A stretch of 64,000 nt of DNA from Pedobacter rhodius (lineage in GTDB: Bacteria; Bacteroidota; Bacteroidia; Sphingobacteriales; Sphingobacteriaceae): positions 744,001 through 808,000 of the forward strand of contig NZ_JAPWGL010000003.1 in NCBI RefSeq assembly GCF_027213645.1. The letters are read 5' to 3'. Positions within the stretch are counted from its first letter, which is position 1. Each line of letters begins with the position of its first letter. Below are positions 44,160 to 52,934 of this stretch, one piece after another. A model generated the notes under the pieces. The model worked only from the letters and a program-made list of their open reading frames with translations. It made no database searches and was not told where the DNA came from. A program made the translations under genes and the position numbers.

Positions 44160-44194
44160 GAATAATTCTATTCAATATTTGAATAAAATTATTC
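44160..44194. promoter_or_regulatory. Palindromic operator-like site between leader peptide and XRE genes
   Basis: Two 16-base arms (44160-44175 and 44179-44194) are reverse complements with one mismatch around a 3-base centre. The site lies between the divergent precursor gene (start 44089) and the XRE regulator (start 44229). It is a likely binding site for the regulator, by position and symmetry. Confidence 0.7.
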
Positions 44195-44228
44195 GTTAAC
44201 TTAAATTGCAATATAAAATAAAAGGAGC

Positions 44229-44608
44229 ATGAGTTTACAAGGGAATAAGATTATTTTGACACGAGCTGAATTGAAAGAAATACGTGTAAATGAAAATATT
44301 AGAAAATATAGAGTAGAAAGGTGTTTAACTCAGGAGTTTATGGCAAGTAGCATGAATATCACGCAGAGTACTTATTATAAAATAGAAAGCGGTTTTACTA
44401 AAATTTCAATGATAAATTGCAAAAAATAGCTAATATTTTAGATATTCCTTTGGATTCATTTTTTAAGAATAATTATGTTAGACCATCGGATTTAGAGGTA
44501 TTAGAAAATACAATAATGGAAAAAGACCTTCGTATTAAAGAATTGGAGCGTCAATTATTATCAATGTCATTTATTGTTGATGAGCTTAAAAGTTCATTTG
44601 TTAAGTAA
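44229..44608 (+). pseudogene. XRE-type HTH regulator with a -1 frameshift
   Basis: Frame 1 from 44229 encodes an XRE helix-turn-helix (KEIRVNENIRKYRVERCLTQEFMASSMNITQSTYYKIESGFTKIS) but ends at TAG 44427. The expected continuation, DKLQKIANILDIPLDSFFKNN followed by a short coiled coil (about 40 residues, ending at TAA 44606-44608), is in another frame. The join falls at ATG 44409-44411, where one G appears to be lost; restoring it gives the consensus I-S-x-D-K-L-x-K-I-A. The whole would be about 126 residues. An AGGAG motif lies 3 bases before the start, unusual for this phylum. Sequencing error, real decay or slippage on A6 (44421-44426) are alternatives. Confidence 0.75.
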
Positions 44609-44761
44609 AACACATTTACTTTTTCATTTGATTTCTAGAAATATGTCCATGTTTATTTTGTTGATTTTTAGATACTTGATAAATAAAATTTTGTATTTTC
44701 TTTTTTGAGGCAAATTTGTATCTTGCGCCCTCTTAAAAAAACTAAATAATATAAGTACAAT

Positions 44762-46846
44762 ATGGGATTAATGACATTTTTGCGTAACCGTGCAGGCTAT
44801 ATACTAGTCTTTGCTATCGGTTTTGCAATTGTTGCATTTTTAGTAGGCGATGCAATTAACGTGGGTAAGCCTTTTTGGGCCGCAAACCAGAAAACAGTGG
44901 GTTCGGTTGATGGAAACGATATCAGTATAGATGATTTCGGACCAAAGGTAGAGCAGAATTTAAATCAATTTAAACAGCAATACGGCGGCAGTGCAAACGC
45001 ACAGATGACCGCAATGGCTGTAGATCAGGCATGGAACGCGGAGTTGGCAGGTGTATTGTTAAACAAAGAATATGAACGCTTAGGTTTAACCGTTTCTGAA
45101 GATGAGTTGGTTGATTTATTGGTAGGCCAAAACCCAAGTCCTTTAATAAAACAATATTTCACAAATCCTCAAACCGGTCAGTTAGACCGTATGCAATTAA
45201 ATAGTTTCTTAAAATCTAAGGATCCACAGGCACAAAATCAATCGGCTTTGTTGCAAACGGAAGTTAAGAATCAAACTTTGCAGCAAAAATATTCCAACTT
45301 AATCCGTAATTCGGTTTATGTAACCTCATTAGAAGCAACTGACGAGTATACCAATCGCAATAAACTGGCTAATTTTAAATATGTGAGTCTCGATTATACA
45401 TCAGTTCCTGACGCTTCGATAAAATTAACAGATGCTGATTATTCAGAATATTACGATGCAAACAAAGCACGTTTTAACAATCCTCAGGAAACACGTTCTT
45501 TCGAATATGTTACTTTTAGCATTAAACCGACGAGAGCAGATTCTTTAGCCGTTAAAACACAGATTGATAAAATTGCAGCTGATTTTAAAGTGGCTAAAAA
45601 CGATTCGCTTTTCGCTGCCATTAATTCTGACGTAAAAATTCCGTTCACTTATATAACTAAAGGAAAACTAGATCCTGCCGTAGATTCTGCGGTATTTTCA
45701 TTGCCTGCAGGTAGCTTTTACGGTCCGGCATTATCAGGAAATTCTTATAAAGTTATTAAAGTGGTTTCAACACGTTTCTCGCCAGATTCTGTAAAAGTAA
45801 GTCACATTCTTATCGACCCCGCTAAAGTTGGTGGCGAAGATAAAGCCGTTAAATTAGCAGATTCATTAAAAGGATTAATTTCCAAAGGCGGAAACTTTGC
45901 TGAATTAGCTAAAACCTATAGCGTAGATGGTTCTAAAGATAAAGGTGGTTCACTTCCTGCATTTGCTCGCGGCCAGATGGTTCCTGAATTTGAGAGCGCT
46001 GCATTTGATGGAACTGCGGGCGACTTAAAAGTTGTTAAATCTCAGTTCGGTTACCATATTATGAAAATCGAGAAACAAATCGGTTCATCTAAAGTAGCTA
46101 AATTGGCTTACGTCGAAAAAGCACTTTCGGCAAGTAGCAAAACACAGGCTTCGGCTTACAAAGCAGCAAGCAAATTTCTGGCAGATGCGAAAGATGGTAA
46201 TTTTAGTAAATTAGCAGAAGCAGGGAAACTTAAGGTTGCTATGGCAGATAAAATCACGGCTTCTCAGGGCTTCGCTCCAGGTCTAGATAATCCCCGTAAA
46301 CTAATTCAAGATGCCTATGCTGCTGATAAAGGTGATGTTTTACCTGAAATCTATACAATGGCTGATGCGTACGTTGTGGCTCATTTAACGGATGTAAAAC
46401 CTAAAGGCACTTTATCTTTAGATGCCGTAAAAAAAGAAATTCAGCCAATGGTGCTTAACGCAGCCAAAGCTAAATTGTTAAAAACTAAGTTTGAAAACGC
46501 AGGTAAAACCGGTTTAGCTCAGGTGGCATCTAAAGTAGCCCGTCCAGTAGTGCCTGTTCAGAATATTGTTTTTGCTAATCCAATTATTCCTGGCGTTGCG
46601 CAGGAAAATAAATTAGTGGGTTCGGTATTTGGTGCGCAACCTGGTAAAGTTTCTGCACCGGTTGAAGGAGAACGCGGTGTTTATGTGTTTTCTGTAGACG
46701 GTTTTACAAATCCCGCTCCGATTGCAAACATGTTTAAACAAAAAGAAACGATGTTATTAAGCCTAGGTCAACGTTCATTGGGCGCTGCTTTCCAGGCTTT
46801 ACAAGATAATGCGAAGATAAAAGACAATCGCGTGAAATTCTATTAA
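44762..46846 (+). CDS. Peptidylprolyl isomerase PpiD-like (SurA_N and parvulin domains)
   Basis: 694 residues. One N-terminal membrane segment (about 12-32, YILVFAIGFAIVAFLVGDA) anchors a large periplasmic part. A SurA_N-type chaperone region follows, then a parvulin domain with VKVSHILIDPAKVGG and GGNFAELAKTYSVDGSKDKGGSLPAFARGQMVPEFESAAF (about 345-440). A second, weaker PPIase-like region follows. PpiD helps folding of proteins leaving the Sec channel. It has its own promoter region and ends at a strong terminator. Confidence 0.9.
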   Translation: MGLMTFLRNRAGYILVFAIGFAIVAFLVGDAINVGKPFWAANQKTVGSVDGNDISIDDFGPKVEQNLNQFKQQYGGSANAQMTAMAVDQAWNAELAGVLLNKEYERLGLTVSEDELVDLLVGQNPSPLIKQYFTNPQTGQLDRMQLNSFLKSKDPQAQNQSALLQTEVKNQTLQQKYSNLIRNSVYVTSLEATDEYTNRNKLANFKYVSLDYTSVPDASIKLTDADYSEYYDANKARFNNPQETRSFEYVTFSIKPTRADSLAVKTQIDKIAADFKVAKNDSLFAAINSDVKIPFTYITKGKLDPAVDSAVFSLPAGSFYGPALSGNSYKVIKVVSTRFSPDSVKVSHILIDPAKVGGEDKAVKLADSLKGLISKGGNFAELAKTYSVDGSKDKGGSLPAFARGQMVPEFESAAFDGTAGDLKVVKSQFGYHIMKIEKQIGSSKVAKLAYVEKALSASSKTQASAYKAASKFLADAKDGNFSKLAEAGKLKVAMADKITASQGFAPGLDNPRKLIQDAYAADKGDVLPEIYTMADAYVVAHLTDVKPKGTLSLDAVKKEIQPMVLNAAKAKLLKTKFENAGKTGLAQVASKVARPVVPVQNIVFANPIIPGVAQENKLVGSVFGAQPGKVSAPVEGERGVYVFSVDGFTNPAPIANMFKQKETMLLSLGQRSLGAAFQALQDNAKIKDNRVKFY

Positions 46847-46867
46847 TTAGAAATTGCGTAATTTTGT

Positions 46868-46901
46868 AACCGTTCCGATTTAACATCGGAACGGTTTTTT
46901 T
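46868..46901 (+). terminator. Rho-independent terminator after ppiD-like gene
   Basis: AACCGTTCCGAT and ATCGGAACGGTT form a 12-bp perfect stem with a 5-base loop, followed by five or more T. Confidence 0.9.
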
Positions 46902-46912
46902 ATTTAAATACT

Positions 46913-47428
46913 ATGGAAATTCAGGAAAATTTCGTTAACAAAGTTGCAAACAGCGGTTTAATCACCTTAAATCTGGAAGATTATTATCACCCAGGAGAAA
47001 GAGTTGTTTATGATATCAAAGAAAATCTTTTCCATGGTTTAATGCTTAGAGAAAAGGATTTCAGGGAGTTTATCAAAACCCACGACTGGTCTCAATACCA
47101 GGATAAAAATGTTGCCATTATTTGTTCTGCCGATGCTATTGTTCCCACCTGGGCGTATATGCTTTTAGCAAACCGGTTAAAGCCATATGCTAACGAAGTT
47201 GTTTTCGGTAACCTGGATACATTGGAAGCGGTTATGTTTTCGAAAGCATTAAGTAAAATTAATCCGCAGGATTATGCAAACGAACGCGTTGTTGTAAAAG
47301 GATGTGGCGATATCGATGTTCCGGTTTCGGCTTACGTGGAAATTACCAACCTGCTTACGCCCGTTGTTAAAAGTATTATGTTCGGTGAACCTTGTTCAAC
47401 TGTTCCCGTATTTAAAAGAAAAGATTAA
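46913..47428 (+). CDS. DUF2480 family protein
   Basis: 171 residues. The sequence NKVANSGLITLNLEDYYHPGERVVYDIKENLFHGLMLREKDFREFIKTHDWSQYQDKNVAIICSADAIVPTWAYMLLA is characteristic of DUF2480, a Bacteroidota family of unknown function. No signal peptide or membrane segment is seen. The start codon lies 12 bases after the ppiD terminator. The glutamate- and cysteine-containing C-terminus (VVKGCGDIDVPVSAYVEI) is conserved in the family. Confidence 0.85.
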   Translation: MEIQENFVNKVANSGLITLNLEDYYHPGERVVYDIKENLFHGLMLREKDFREFIKTHDWSQYQDKNVAIICSADAIVPTWAYMLLANRLKPYANEVVFGNLDTLEAVMFSKALSKINPQDYANERVVVKGCGDIDVPVSAYVEITNLLTPVVKSIMFGEPCSTVPVFKRKD

Positions 47429-47520
47429 TTTTTGGTTTGCTTTTTGCATATCTTGTCAGGATAAAGCAAATAGATTGTTTATAATGCGGCTATCATGCAT
47501 AATTGAAACCAGCTGAGCAA

Positions 47521-48294
47521 ATGAAAAGATTATTTTTAATCATCTCCTGTACTTTTTATGTACTTGCCACTTCTGCGCAGGAATTGCCGCTGAAAAAAGA
47601 GGCTGTTTTTCAGGAAGGGGAAGTATTGAAATATAAGCTGCGCTATGGTTTTATCACAGCTGCCGAGGCAACTATAAAAGTTCAGAATTCTGATTTAAAA
47701 TTTGATAACAGGCCGACCTATAAATTAACTGTTGATGCGCAGACATCAGGCACTTTTGATGTTTTTTATAAAATAAGAGATCATTACGATTCTTACATTG
47801 ATAAAACGGATTTGTTGCCTTATTTCTATCAGGAAAATATAAGAGAGGCAAGTTATCGCAGGCAAGATAAAGCCCGATTTACGCAAGATGCGAAGAAGGT
47901 TGTTTCAAACAGAGGTACGTTTACGACACCAACAACACAAACTTTCGACTTGGTTTCTGCTTATTATTTTGCAAGAAGCCTCGACATCAGCAAGCTTAAA
48001 ATTGGTGATAAGTTTAAGCTGAATTATTTCCTTGGCGATGAAATCTCAGCATTGGAAATTGAATATGCCGGAAAGGAAACGGTTAAGAATAAGTTAGGAA
48101 ATATACGTTGTTTAAAATTCAGCCCCTCTATAAAACCCGGTAGAATTTTCAAAAAAGATAGTCGTTTATACCTTTGGGTTACCGATGATGGCAACCGGGT
48201 TCCGGTGAAGGCACAGGTAGAGATACTGGTTGGAGCAGTAACAATGGAATTAACAGCTGCCGATGGCTTAAAATATGCTTTGGCAAAAGAATAA
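47521..48294 (+). CDS. DUF3108 domain exported protein
   Basis: 257 residues from the ATG at 47521; a TTG six codons upstream would give a poorer signal peptide. The signal is MKRLFLIISCTFYVLATSAQ, followed by EGEVLKYKLRYGFITAAEATIKV, the DUF3108 start. The C-terminal part (FKKDSRLYLWVTDDGNRVPVKAQVEILVGAVTMEL) is typical. Function unknown, probably periplasmic and beta-rich. Its stop overlaps the next start by one base (TAATG). Confidence 0.88.
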   Translation: MKRLFLIISCTFYVLATSAQELPLKKEAVFQEGEVLKYKLRYGFITAAEATIKVQNSDLKFDNRPTYKLTVDAQTSGTFDVFYKIRDHYDSYIDKTDLLPYFYQENIREASYRRQDKARFTQDAKKVVSNRGTFTTPTTQTFDLVSAYYFARSLDISKLKIGDKFKLNYFLGDEISALEIEYAGKETVKNKLGNIRCLKFSPSIKPGRIFKKDSRLYLWVTDDGNRVPVKAQVEILVGAVTMELTAADGLKYALAKE

Positions 48295-48860
48295 TGATGA
48301 TAGAAGTTGAACAGGTGCTGGTGCACGAAGACATTTTAAAAGAAAACTTTGTTTGCAATTTAAGCAAGTGCAAGGGTATTTGTTGTGTGGAAGGCGATTC
48401 AGGGGCACCATTGGATAATGATGAAAAGGCAATTTTAGAAGAAATTTATCCGAAGATAAAACACCTTTTGAATGATAAGGGGATAAAAGCGATTGAAGAA
48501 CAAGGTGTATATGTTGTTGATGAGGATGGCGATTTAACCACGCCTTGTGTCGACAAGAATAAAGAATGTGCTTATGTACTTTTTGAGGGCGGCATCACGA
48601 AATGCGCTATTGAAAAAGCTTATGAACAGGGATTAGTCGATTGGCAAAAACCTATTTCCTGCCACTTGTATCCCATCCGGATTACTAAATACCCCGAATT
48701 TGAAGTTTTAAATTACGACAGGTGGCACATTTGCCACGATGCCTGTACATTCGGACGGGAATTGAAGGTGCCGGTTTATAGCTTTCTTAAAGGACCACTT
48801 ATTCGCAAGTATGGAGAAGCATGGTATAAAGAATTGGAAGAATCTGTTGCGGCGATGTAA
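48294..48860 (+). CDS. DUF3109 family cysteine-rich protein
   Basis: 188 residues. Cysteines are grouped in CNLSKCKGICC near residue 20, CVDKNKEC and CAIE near residues 82-102, CHLYP near 120 and CHDAC near 143, a set conserved in DUF3109 and resembling zinc- or iron-chelating YkgJ-type proteins. A metal or iron-sulfur site is an inference from these residues. It starts in the stop codon of DUF3108, so the two are coupled. The start could also be the next ATG at 48297. Confidence 0.88.
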   Translation: MMIEVEQVLVHEDILKENFVCNLSKCKGICCVEGDSGAPLDNDEKAILEEIYPKIKHLLNDKGIKAIEEQGVYVVDEDGDLTTPCVDKNKECAYVLFEGGITKCAIEKAYEQGLVDWQKPISCHLYPIRITKYPEFEVLNYDRWHICHDACTFGRELKVPVYSFLKGPLIRKYGEAWYKELEESVAAM

Positions 48861-48914
48861 TGCTTTAGCAGGATAGATCTAATTATTTCTTTCTTGGTTA
48901 TAGGTTTCTCAGGA

Positions 48915-48968
48915 ACGTCATTGCGAACTGAAGCAATGGGCTGTGCGTTTAGTGTGAAGCAATCTTTT
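48915..48968. repeat. REP-like dispersed repeat
   Basis: ACGTCATTGCGAACTGAAGCAATG is followed at 48957 by GTGAAGCAATCTT, a degenerate copy of the GTCATTGCGAG family seen elsewhere in the window. It lies in the gap between DUF3109 and the S24 regulator. Confidence 0.55.
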
Positions 48969-49041
48969 TTGTTGGAAAAACATTAATTCGGCACAGAAAA
49001 GATTGAATAGCGATTTTTTCAATTCCGCTCTGCTCCAGTCA

Positions 49042-49689
49042 CTAAATTAAATTCCGGGTTATTTTTCCTTTGATAATGTATAAAGCAGTAATACTTGTTT
49101 TATCTATAATGGTATCGCCTTTAAAATTCGGATTGGATGATCTTAAGATAAGTTTGTCTTTATTGCTATGTTCGAAGATGAGTTTTATGCTCCGGAGATG
49201 GTTAGACTTCTCATTGGCCATTACCACATAAGCTTCGCCCCATTGCAAAACTTCTAAATTGGTTACTTCCCGTACCGCTATAATTTCGCCCGAAGCATAT
49301 TTTGGATACATGCTATCTCCATAAACCGGCAGGTATGCGGTACAATCGTTAAAAGGTTTATAGTTTACGAAGTAATCTGCTTTATCTTCCTCTAATAATA
49401 AGGTATCGGTATCCGAAAGACTGATGTCGAAATAGGGCACGCCTTCTTTTGTTTCTGAAATTACAGGGCCTTTCTTTAAAAAAGGTTCTCCAATTCCTTT
49501 TTCAAGCCATTCGATGTTAACGTTAAATTTTAAAAAGAGCCTGTCTTTTATAGCAGTTGAAATCCCGATTCGCCCGCGTAAAACATCCGAGAGCGTACCT
49601 TCCTTAATATTAAGGCTTGCAGCAAATTCTTTCTGTGTTTTAAAATTTAACCGTTCTATAATAATTTTTAACCTCTGATTTTCAGTCAT
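49042..49689 (-). CDS. HTH (XRE) / S24 LexA-like repressor
   Basis: 215 residues. An XRE helix-turn-helix (about 3-60, QKEFAASLNIKEGTLSDVLRGRIGIS) is joined to a LexA/CI-type S24 domain (about 105-215) with the serine in PVYGDSMYPKY (S126). The usual downstream catalytic lysine aligns with R166 in HLRSIKL, so self-cleavage may be lost. The gene is divergent from an unrecognised protein and shares with it a palindromic region (49705-49732). An autorepressor controlling the neighbour is a reasonable inference. Confidence 0.85.
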   Translation of the reverse strand: MTENQRLKIIIERLNFKTQKEFAASLNIKEGTLSDVLRGRIGISTAIKDRLFLKFNVNIEWLEKGIGEPFLKKGPVISETKEGVPYFDISLSDTDTLLLEEDKADYFVNYKPFNDCTAYLPVYGDSMYPKYASGEIIAVREVTNLEVLQWGEAYVVMANEKSNHLRSIKLIFEHSNKDKLILRSSNPNFKGDTIIDKTSITALYIIKGKITRNLI

Positions 49690-49704
49690 TCAAAAATGTT
49701 TATA

Positions 49705-49732
49705 AGTAAAATGAATTTATATTCGTTTTACT
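49705..49732. promoter_or_regulatory. Palindromic operator between S24 repressor and divergent gene
   Basis: A 28-base palindrome whose 14-base arms match at 12 positions (outer arms AGTAAAA / TTTTACT). It starts 16 bases from the repressor start codon and 67 bases from the divergent ATG. A further ATTCGTATAAG motif follows at 49748-49758. It is a likely operator for the S24 repressor. Confidence 0.65.
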
Positions 49733-49798
49733 AATTTTATTAGTATATTCGTATAAGTGATACGCAAGATAATAAATTGTACAATAAACTTAATGATT

Positions 49799-50959
49799 AT
49801 GAATAAAGACAATACGAATAATTTGCAGGCACATTCCTATTTAAATTTTTGTAAAACATTTTTTGAATTGCGAACAGTTGAAAATCATTTATTGCTTCTG
49901 GAAGAACTGATGGATTTAATTACAAATGAACATGCTTGCTCAAAAAAAATGATTCATGCCGATGCATATATTATTTATCAGTTTTACACCGAACTTTTTG
50001 AACTGGCTTTTCAATTTAAACAACACCTGGATAAAGAACATGCGCATATCAGTATCTGCGTAAATACGAGTTATCTGGAATATGAAAAACAGCGTTTTAC
50101 GTATACTTTTCAATACCTTAACCAGCAAGAACTGATTAATCCATTGCTAGCGCTTAGTTTTCTGAAGGAGGAAATAGTAACTGCTTACAAAAGTACGCTA
50201 TACGAATGGATGGGGCAATTACTGAACCACAATACAGAAAATTGCAACGGTAAAATATATTTTCCGCTTTACCATAATACCAGAAAATTGATTGAACTGA
50301 GCTGGCTGATTTACAACCGTGTTTTAGAACATCAGGCTATTGATAAGCCGATGGCCGTCAGAAGATTTGAAGATACCTGCCCCTTATTATTGGTCCGGGC
50401 AAACCAGTTGGATCCTTACCTGGAGGTGGAGTCTTTTTTTAATGGCGCAAGTTTGGGCTATTATAAGTTTGAACTCCGATGCTGGTTTAAAACTGCGCTT
50501 ACCGAAAATATGGGAGTGGAAAAGCATGGTAACCTGATTTACTTTCATAACCAGTTAATTCAGCTGCTGCATGCCGGGTATTTAATTGTCACCAATAACA
50601 TCAAATATATAAGCACAACTCATTATTCATCAACAGGTGAAACATTTAAAGATTGGATAAATGATATTAAAGGGCAAAAAATTGAGGAGGGTAATGGTAT
50701 CCCCGGCAGTTATGAGGTTAATGTGCTATCAGAAGCCGAAATTGGAAACCCGTTATTTTACCTCAAACAGATTTTAACCCTTAAACGTATTGAGGAAATC
50801 AGGTATGGCTTACAGGAATGGATTTATTGCGCATTTAATGGGAATAGTAGTATTGCTACAATGGATGCGAAGTATGTGTTTAATTTATATGAGGAACTTG
50901 AAAAAATCCTGGAGATGCTTTTCCTGTTAATAGCCGGAGAAGAAGCTGGAAAAAATTAG
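49799..50959 (+). CDS. Unrecognised protein, divergent from S24 repressor
   Basis: 386 residues from the ATG at 49799 (GTG at 49757 and ATG at 49793 are alternatives). I do not recognise the family. It is rich in Leu, Glu, Tyr and aromatic residues, is probably all-helical, and has no signal peptide or membrane segment. Short regions (NHLLLLEELMDLITNEHACS, KKMIHADAYIIYQFYTELFELAFQFKQHL) look like helical repeats. The only context is the divergent S24 repressor with a shared palindrome, which suggests a stress-inducible accessory gene. Confidence 0.6.
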   Translation: MNKDNTNNLQAHSYLNFCKTFFELRTVENHLLLLEELMDLITNEHACSKKMIHADAYIIYQFYTELFELAFQFKQHLDKEHAHISICVNTSYLEYEKQRFTYTFQYLNQQELINPLLALSFLKEEIVTAYKSTLYEWMGQLLNHNTENCNGKIYFPLYHNTRKLIELSWLIYNRVLEHQAIDKPMAVRRFEDTCPLLLVRANQLDPYLEVESFFNGASLGYYKFELRCWFKTALTENMGVEKHGNLIYFHNQLIQLLHAGYLIVTNNIKYISTTHYSSTGETFKDWINDIKGQKIEEGNGIPGSYEVNVLSEAEIGNPLFYLKQILTLKRIEEIRYGLQEWIYCAFNGNSSIATMDAKYVFNLYEELEKILEMLFLLIAGEEAGKN

Positions 50960-51881
50960 AAGATAATACGGTTTACTGCTGATAAAAAACCATGTTTATA
51001 TATTTAACGTTTGATTTAAGTTCTCAGCTAAGATATAGATATTGCAAACTGTCTATGTGCCACTTCAAAAGCTTTTATTTATTCGATATGTAACGCCCTC
51101 TCCTCCGGGGAGGTTTGGGGCTCCTACAACTGCTGAAAAATAAAGAAGAAGCCCTCCGGCGGCTGACCTGTACCGATTTTCATCGGTAGCCGAGGTGAGA
51201 TGGTGTAGAGGGAAATGATAAATCAGAATTTACTAAAAGCATTAAGATTCGCGCCTGCCTGCGGTCAATGTCATTAAGTTAAGGAGATAAAAATAAGTAC
51301 TATCCTTAGGGCTAATTTATTTCATGAAAATCAATGTAAATGACATTGCTATTCCACATTCCCCTCTTTCAGAGGGGTGCCCGCAGGGCGGGGTGTTTTA
51401 TTTGTCCTGGCCGGACAGGCTTTTTTCTTTTGGCAACAAAAGAAACAAAATTGCCGGCTGAAAATTTTTGTATTTAAGATTGTGCTTTGGCTTGGATAGT
51501 GCATCCCCAAAAATTTGTTAGGCCGGTTTAAAGCGGAACGGAGAAACAGTGCTTTGGCCTTATAAAACGTAAATATACATAGTTCATAATTTGATGTATT
51601 TCAATAAGTTAAAAAATAACGTCAATGGTAGCTTAGTCGAAGGACAATTATTTTTGTTTTCGAGTGCCGAAAAAGGTCTTCGACAGGCTCAGACTGACAG
51701 CATTTTTTCTTAATTTAATGACATTGTGCCTGCGGTAGGCATGCGCGAGAAGGACGGCTTGATGCATGCAATAACACTATACCGTTTCTTAATAAGAGAA
51801 TTTATAAAATTAAAACATTGGTTTTTAATTTTAACTGTCTTATTTTAGCAGATTGAAAATCGTTTATCCTTAATAAGTAAA
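50960..51881. other. 922-base gene-free region of dispersed repeat fragments
   Basis: I find no credible gene. The region holds inverted repeats such as CCTCTCCTCCGGGGAGG near 51090-51115, CCGATTTTCATCGG near 51174-51188, CCCCTCTTTCAGAGGGG near 51362-51378, a CTTTTGGCAACAAAAG palindrome near 51428-51445 and TCTTCGACAGGCTCAGACTGAC near 51677-51698. Motifs of these kinds are frequent in Bacteroidota intergenic DNA and suggest decayed repeats before the rfb operon. Confidence 0.55.
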
Positions 51882-52934
51882 GTGAAAAAAATTCTGATTA
51901 CCGGTGGTGCCGGCTTCATCGGCTCTCATGTGGTTCGCCGTTTTGTAAATAACTATCCTCAATACGAAATTGTAAACCTGGATAAATTAACCTATGCAGG
52001 TAATCTTGCAAATTTGACGGATATTGAAAACAAGCCGAATTATCGTTTTGTAAAAGAGGATATTACGGATGCTGCTGCCATGAACGAATTGTTTAAAGCA
52101 GAAAATTTTGATGCGGTTATTCACCTGGCTGCAGAAAGCCATGTAGACCGATCAATTACAGACCCTACCGCTTTTGTGATAACCAATGTAATCGGCACAG
52201 TTAATTTATTAAATGCAGCACGCGAATACTGGAAAGGCGATTACGATAAAAAGCGTTTTTATCATGTAAGTACCGATGAGGTGTATGGTGCACTGGGTGA
52301 AGAAGGCATGTTTACCGAAACGACAGCTTACGATCCACACAGTCCTTATTCTGCATCGAAGGCAAGTTCCGACCATTTTGTAAGGGCTTACCACGATACT
52401 TATGGAATGGATTGTGTCATTTCCAATTGCTCAAATAATTATGGTTCGCATCATTTTCCGGAGAAATTAATTCCTTTAGCAATTAATAACATTAAAAACA
52501 ATAAGCCTGTACCGGTATATGGAAAGGGCGAAAATGTTCGCGATTGGTTATGGGTGGAAGATCATGCCCGTGCAATTGATGTCATTTTCCATCATTCGAA
52601 AACCGGTGATACGTATAATATAGGCGGACATAACGAATGGAAAAATATTGATTTAATTAACCTGCTTTGTACCATAATGGATCAGAAATTAGGTCGTGAA
52701 GCCGGGGAATCCGCTAAGTTAATTACGTATGTTACTGACAGGGCAGGGCACGATTTACGTTACGCAATTGATTCTTCCAAATTACAAAAGCAATTGGATT
52801 GGGTACCAAGTTTACAATTTGAAGAAGGTCTGGCAAAAACGGTCGACTGGTACCTTCAAAATGAAGACTGGTTAAACAATGTTACTTCAGGGAATTATCA
52901 GTCCTATTACGAACAGCAATACCACGGCAAATAA
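51882..52934 (+). CDS. rfbB: dTDP-glucose 4,6-dehydratase
   Basis: 350 residues with a GTG start that gives MKKILITGGAGFIGSHVVRRF, the correct family N-terminus. The NAD-binding GGAGFIG, the catalytic Y156-x3-K160 in YSASK, and the STDEVYG region identify RmlB/RfbB, which converts dTDP-glucose to dTDP-4-keto-6-deoxyglucose. It opens the dTDP-rhamnose operon (rfbB-rfbC-rfbD-rfbA) and its stop overlaps the rfbC start in TAATG. Confidence 0.97.
   Translation: MKKILITGGAGFIGSHVVRRFVNNYPQYEIVNLDKLTYAGNLANLTDIENKPNYRFVKEDITDAAAMNELFKAENFDAVIHLAAESHVDRSITDPTAFVITNVIGTVNLLNAAREYWKGDYDKKRFYHVSTDEVYGALGEEGMFTETTAYDPHSPYSASKASSDHFVRAYHDTYGMDCVISNCSNNYGSHHFPEKLIPLAINNIKNNKPVPVYGKGENVRDWLWVEDHARAIDVIFHHSKTGDTYNIGGHNEWKNIDLINLLCTIMDQKLGREAGESAKLITYVTDRAGHDLRYAIDSSKLQKQLDWVPSLQFEEGLAKTVDWYLQNEDWLNNVTSGNYQSYYEQQYHGK

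Noticed and set aside
44229..44429. Intact 66-residue XRE regulator
   Set aside because: It ends within the HTH-dimerisation segment, and the missing remainder is found in the next frame, so a frameshift is the better reading.
51882..51884. Possible wrong start for rfbB because the first codon is GTG
   Set aside because: The GTG gives MKKILITGGAGFIGSH, the exact family N-terminus, and no ATG lies close by in frame, so the GTG start is accepted.
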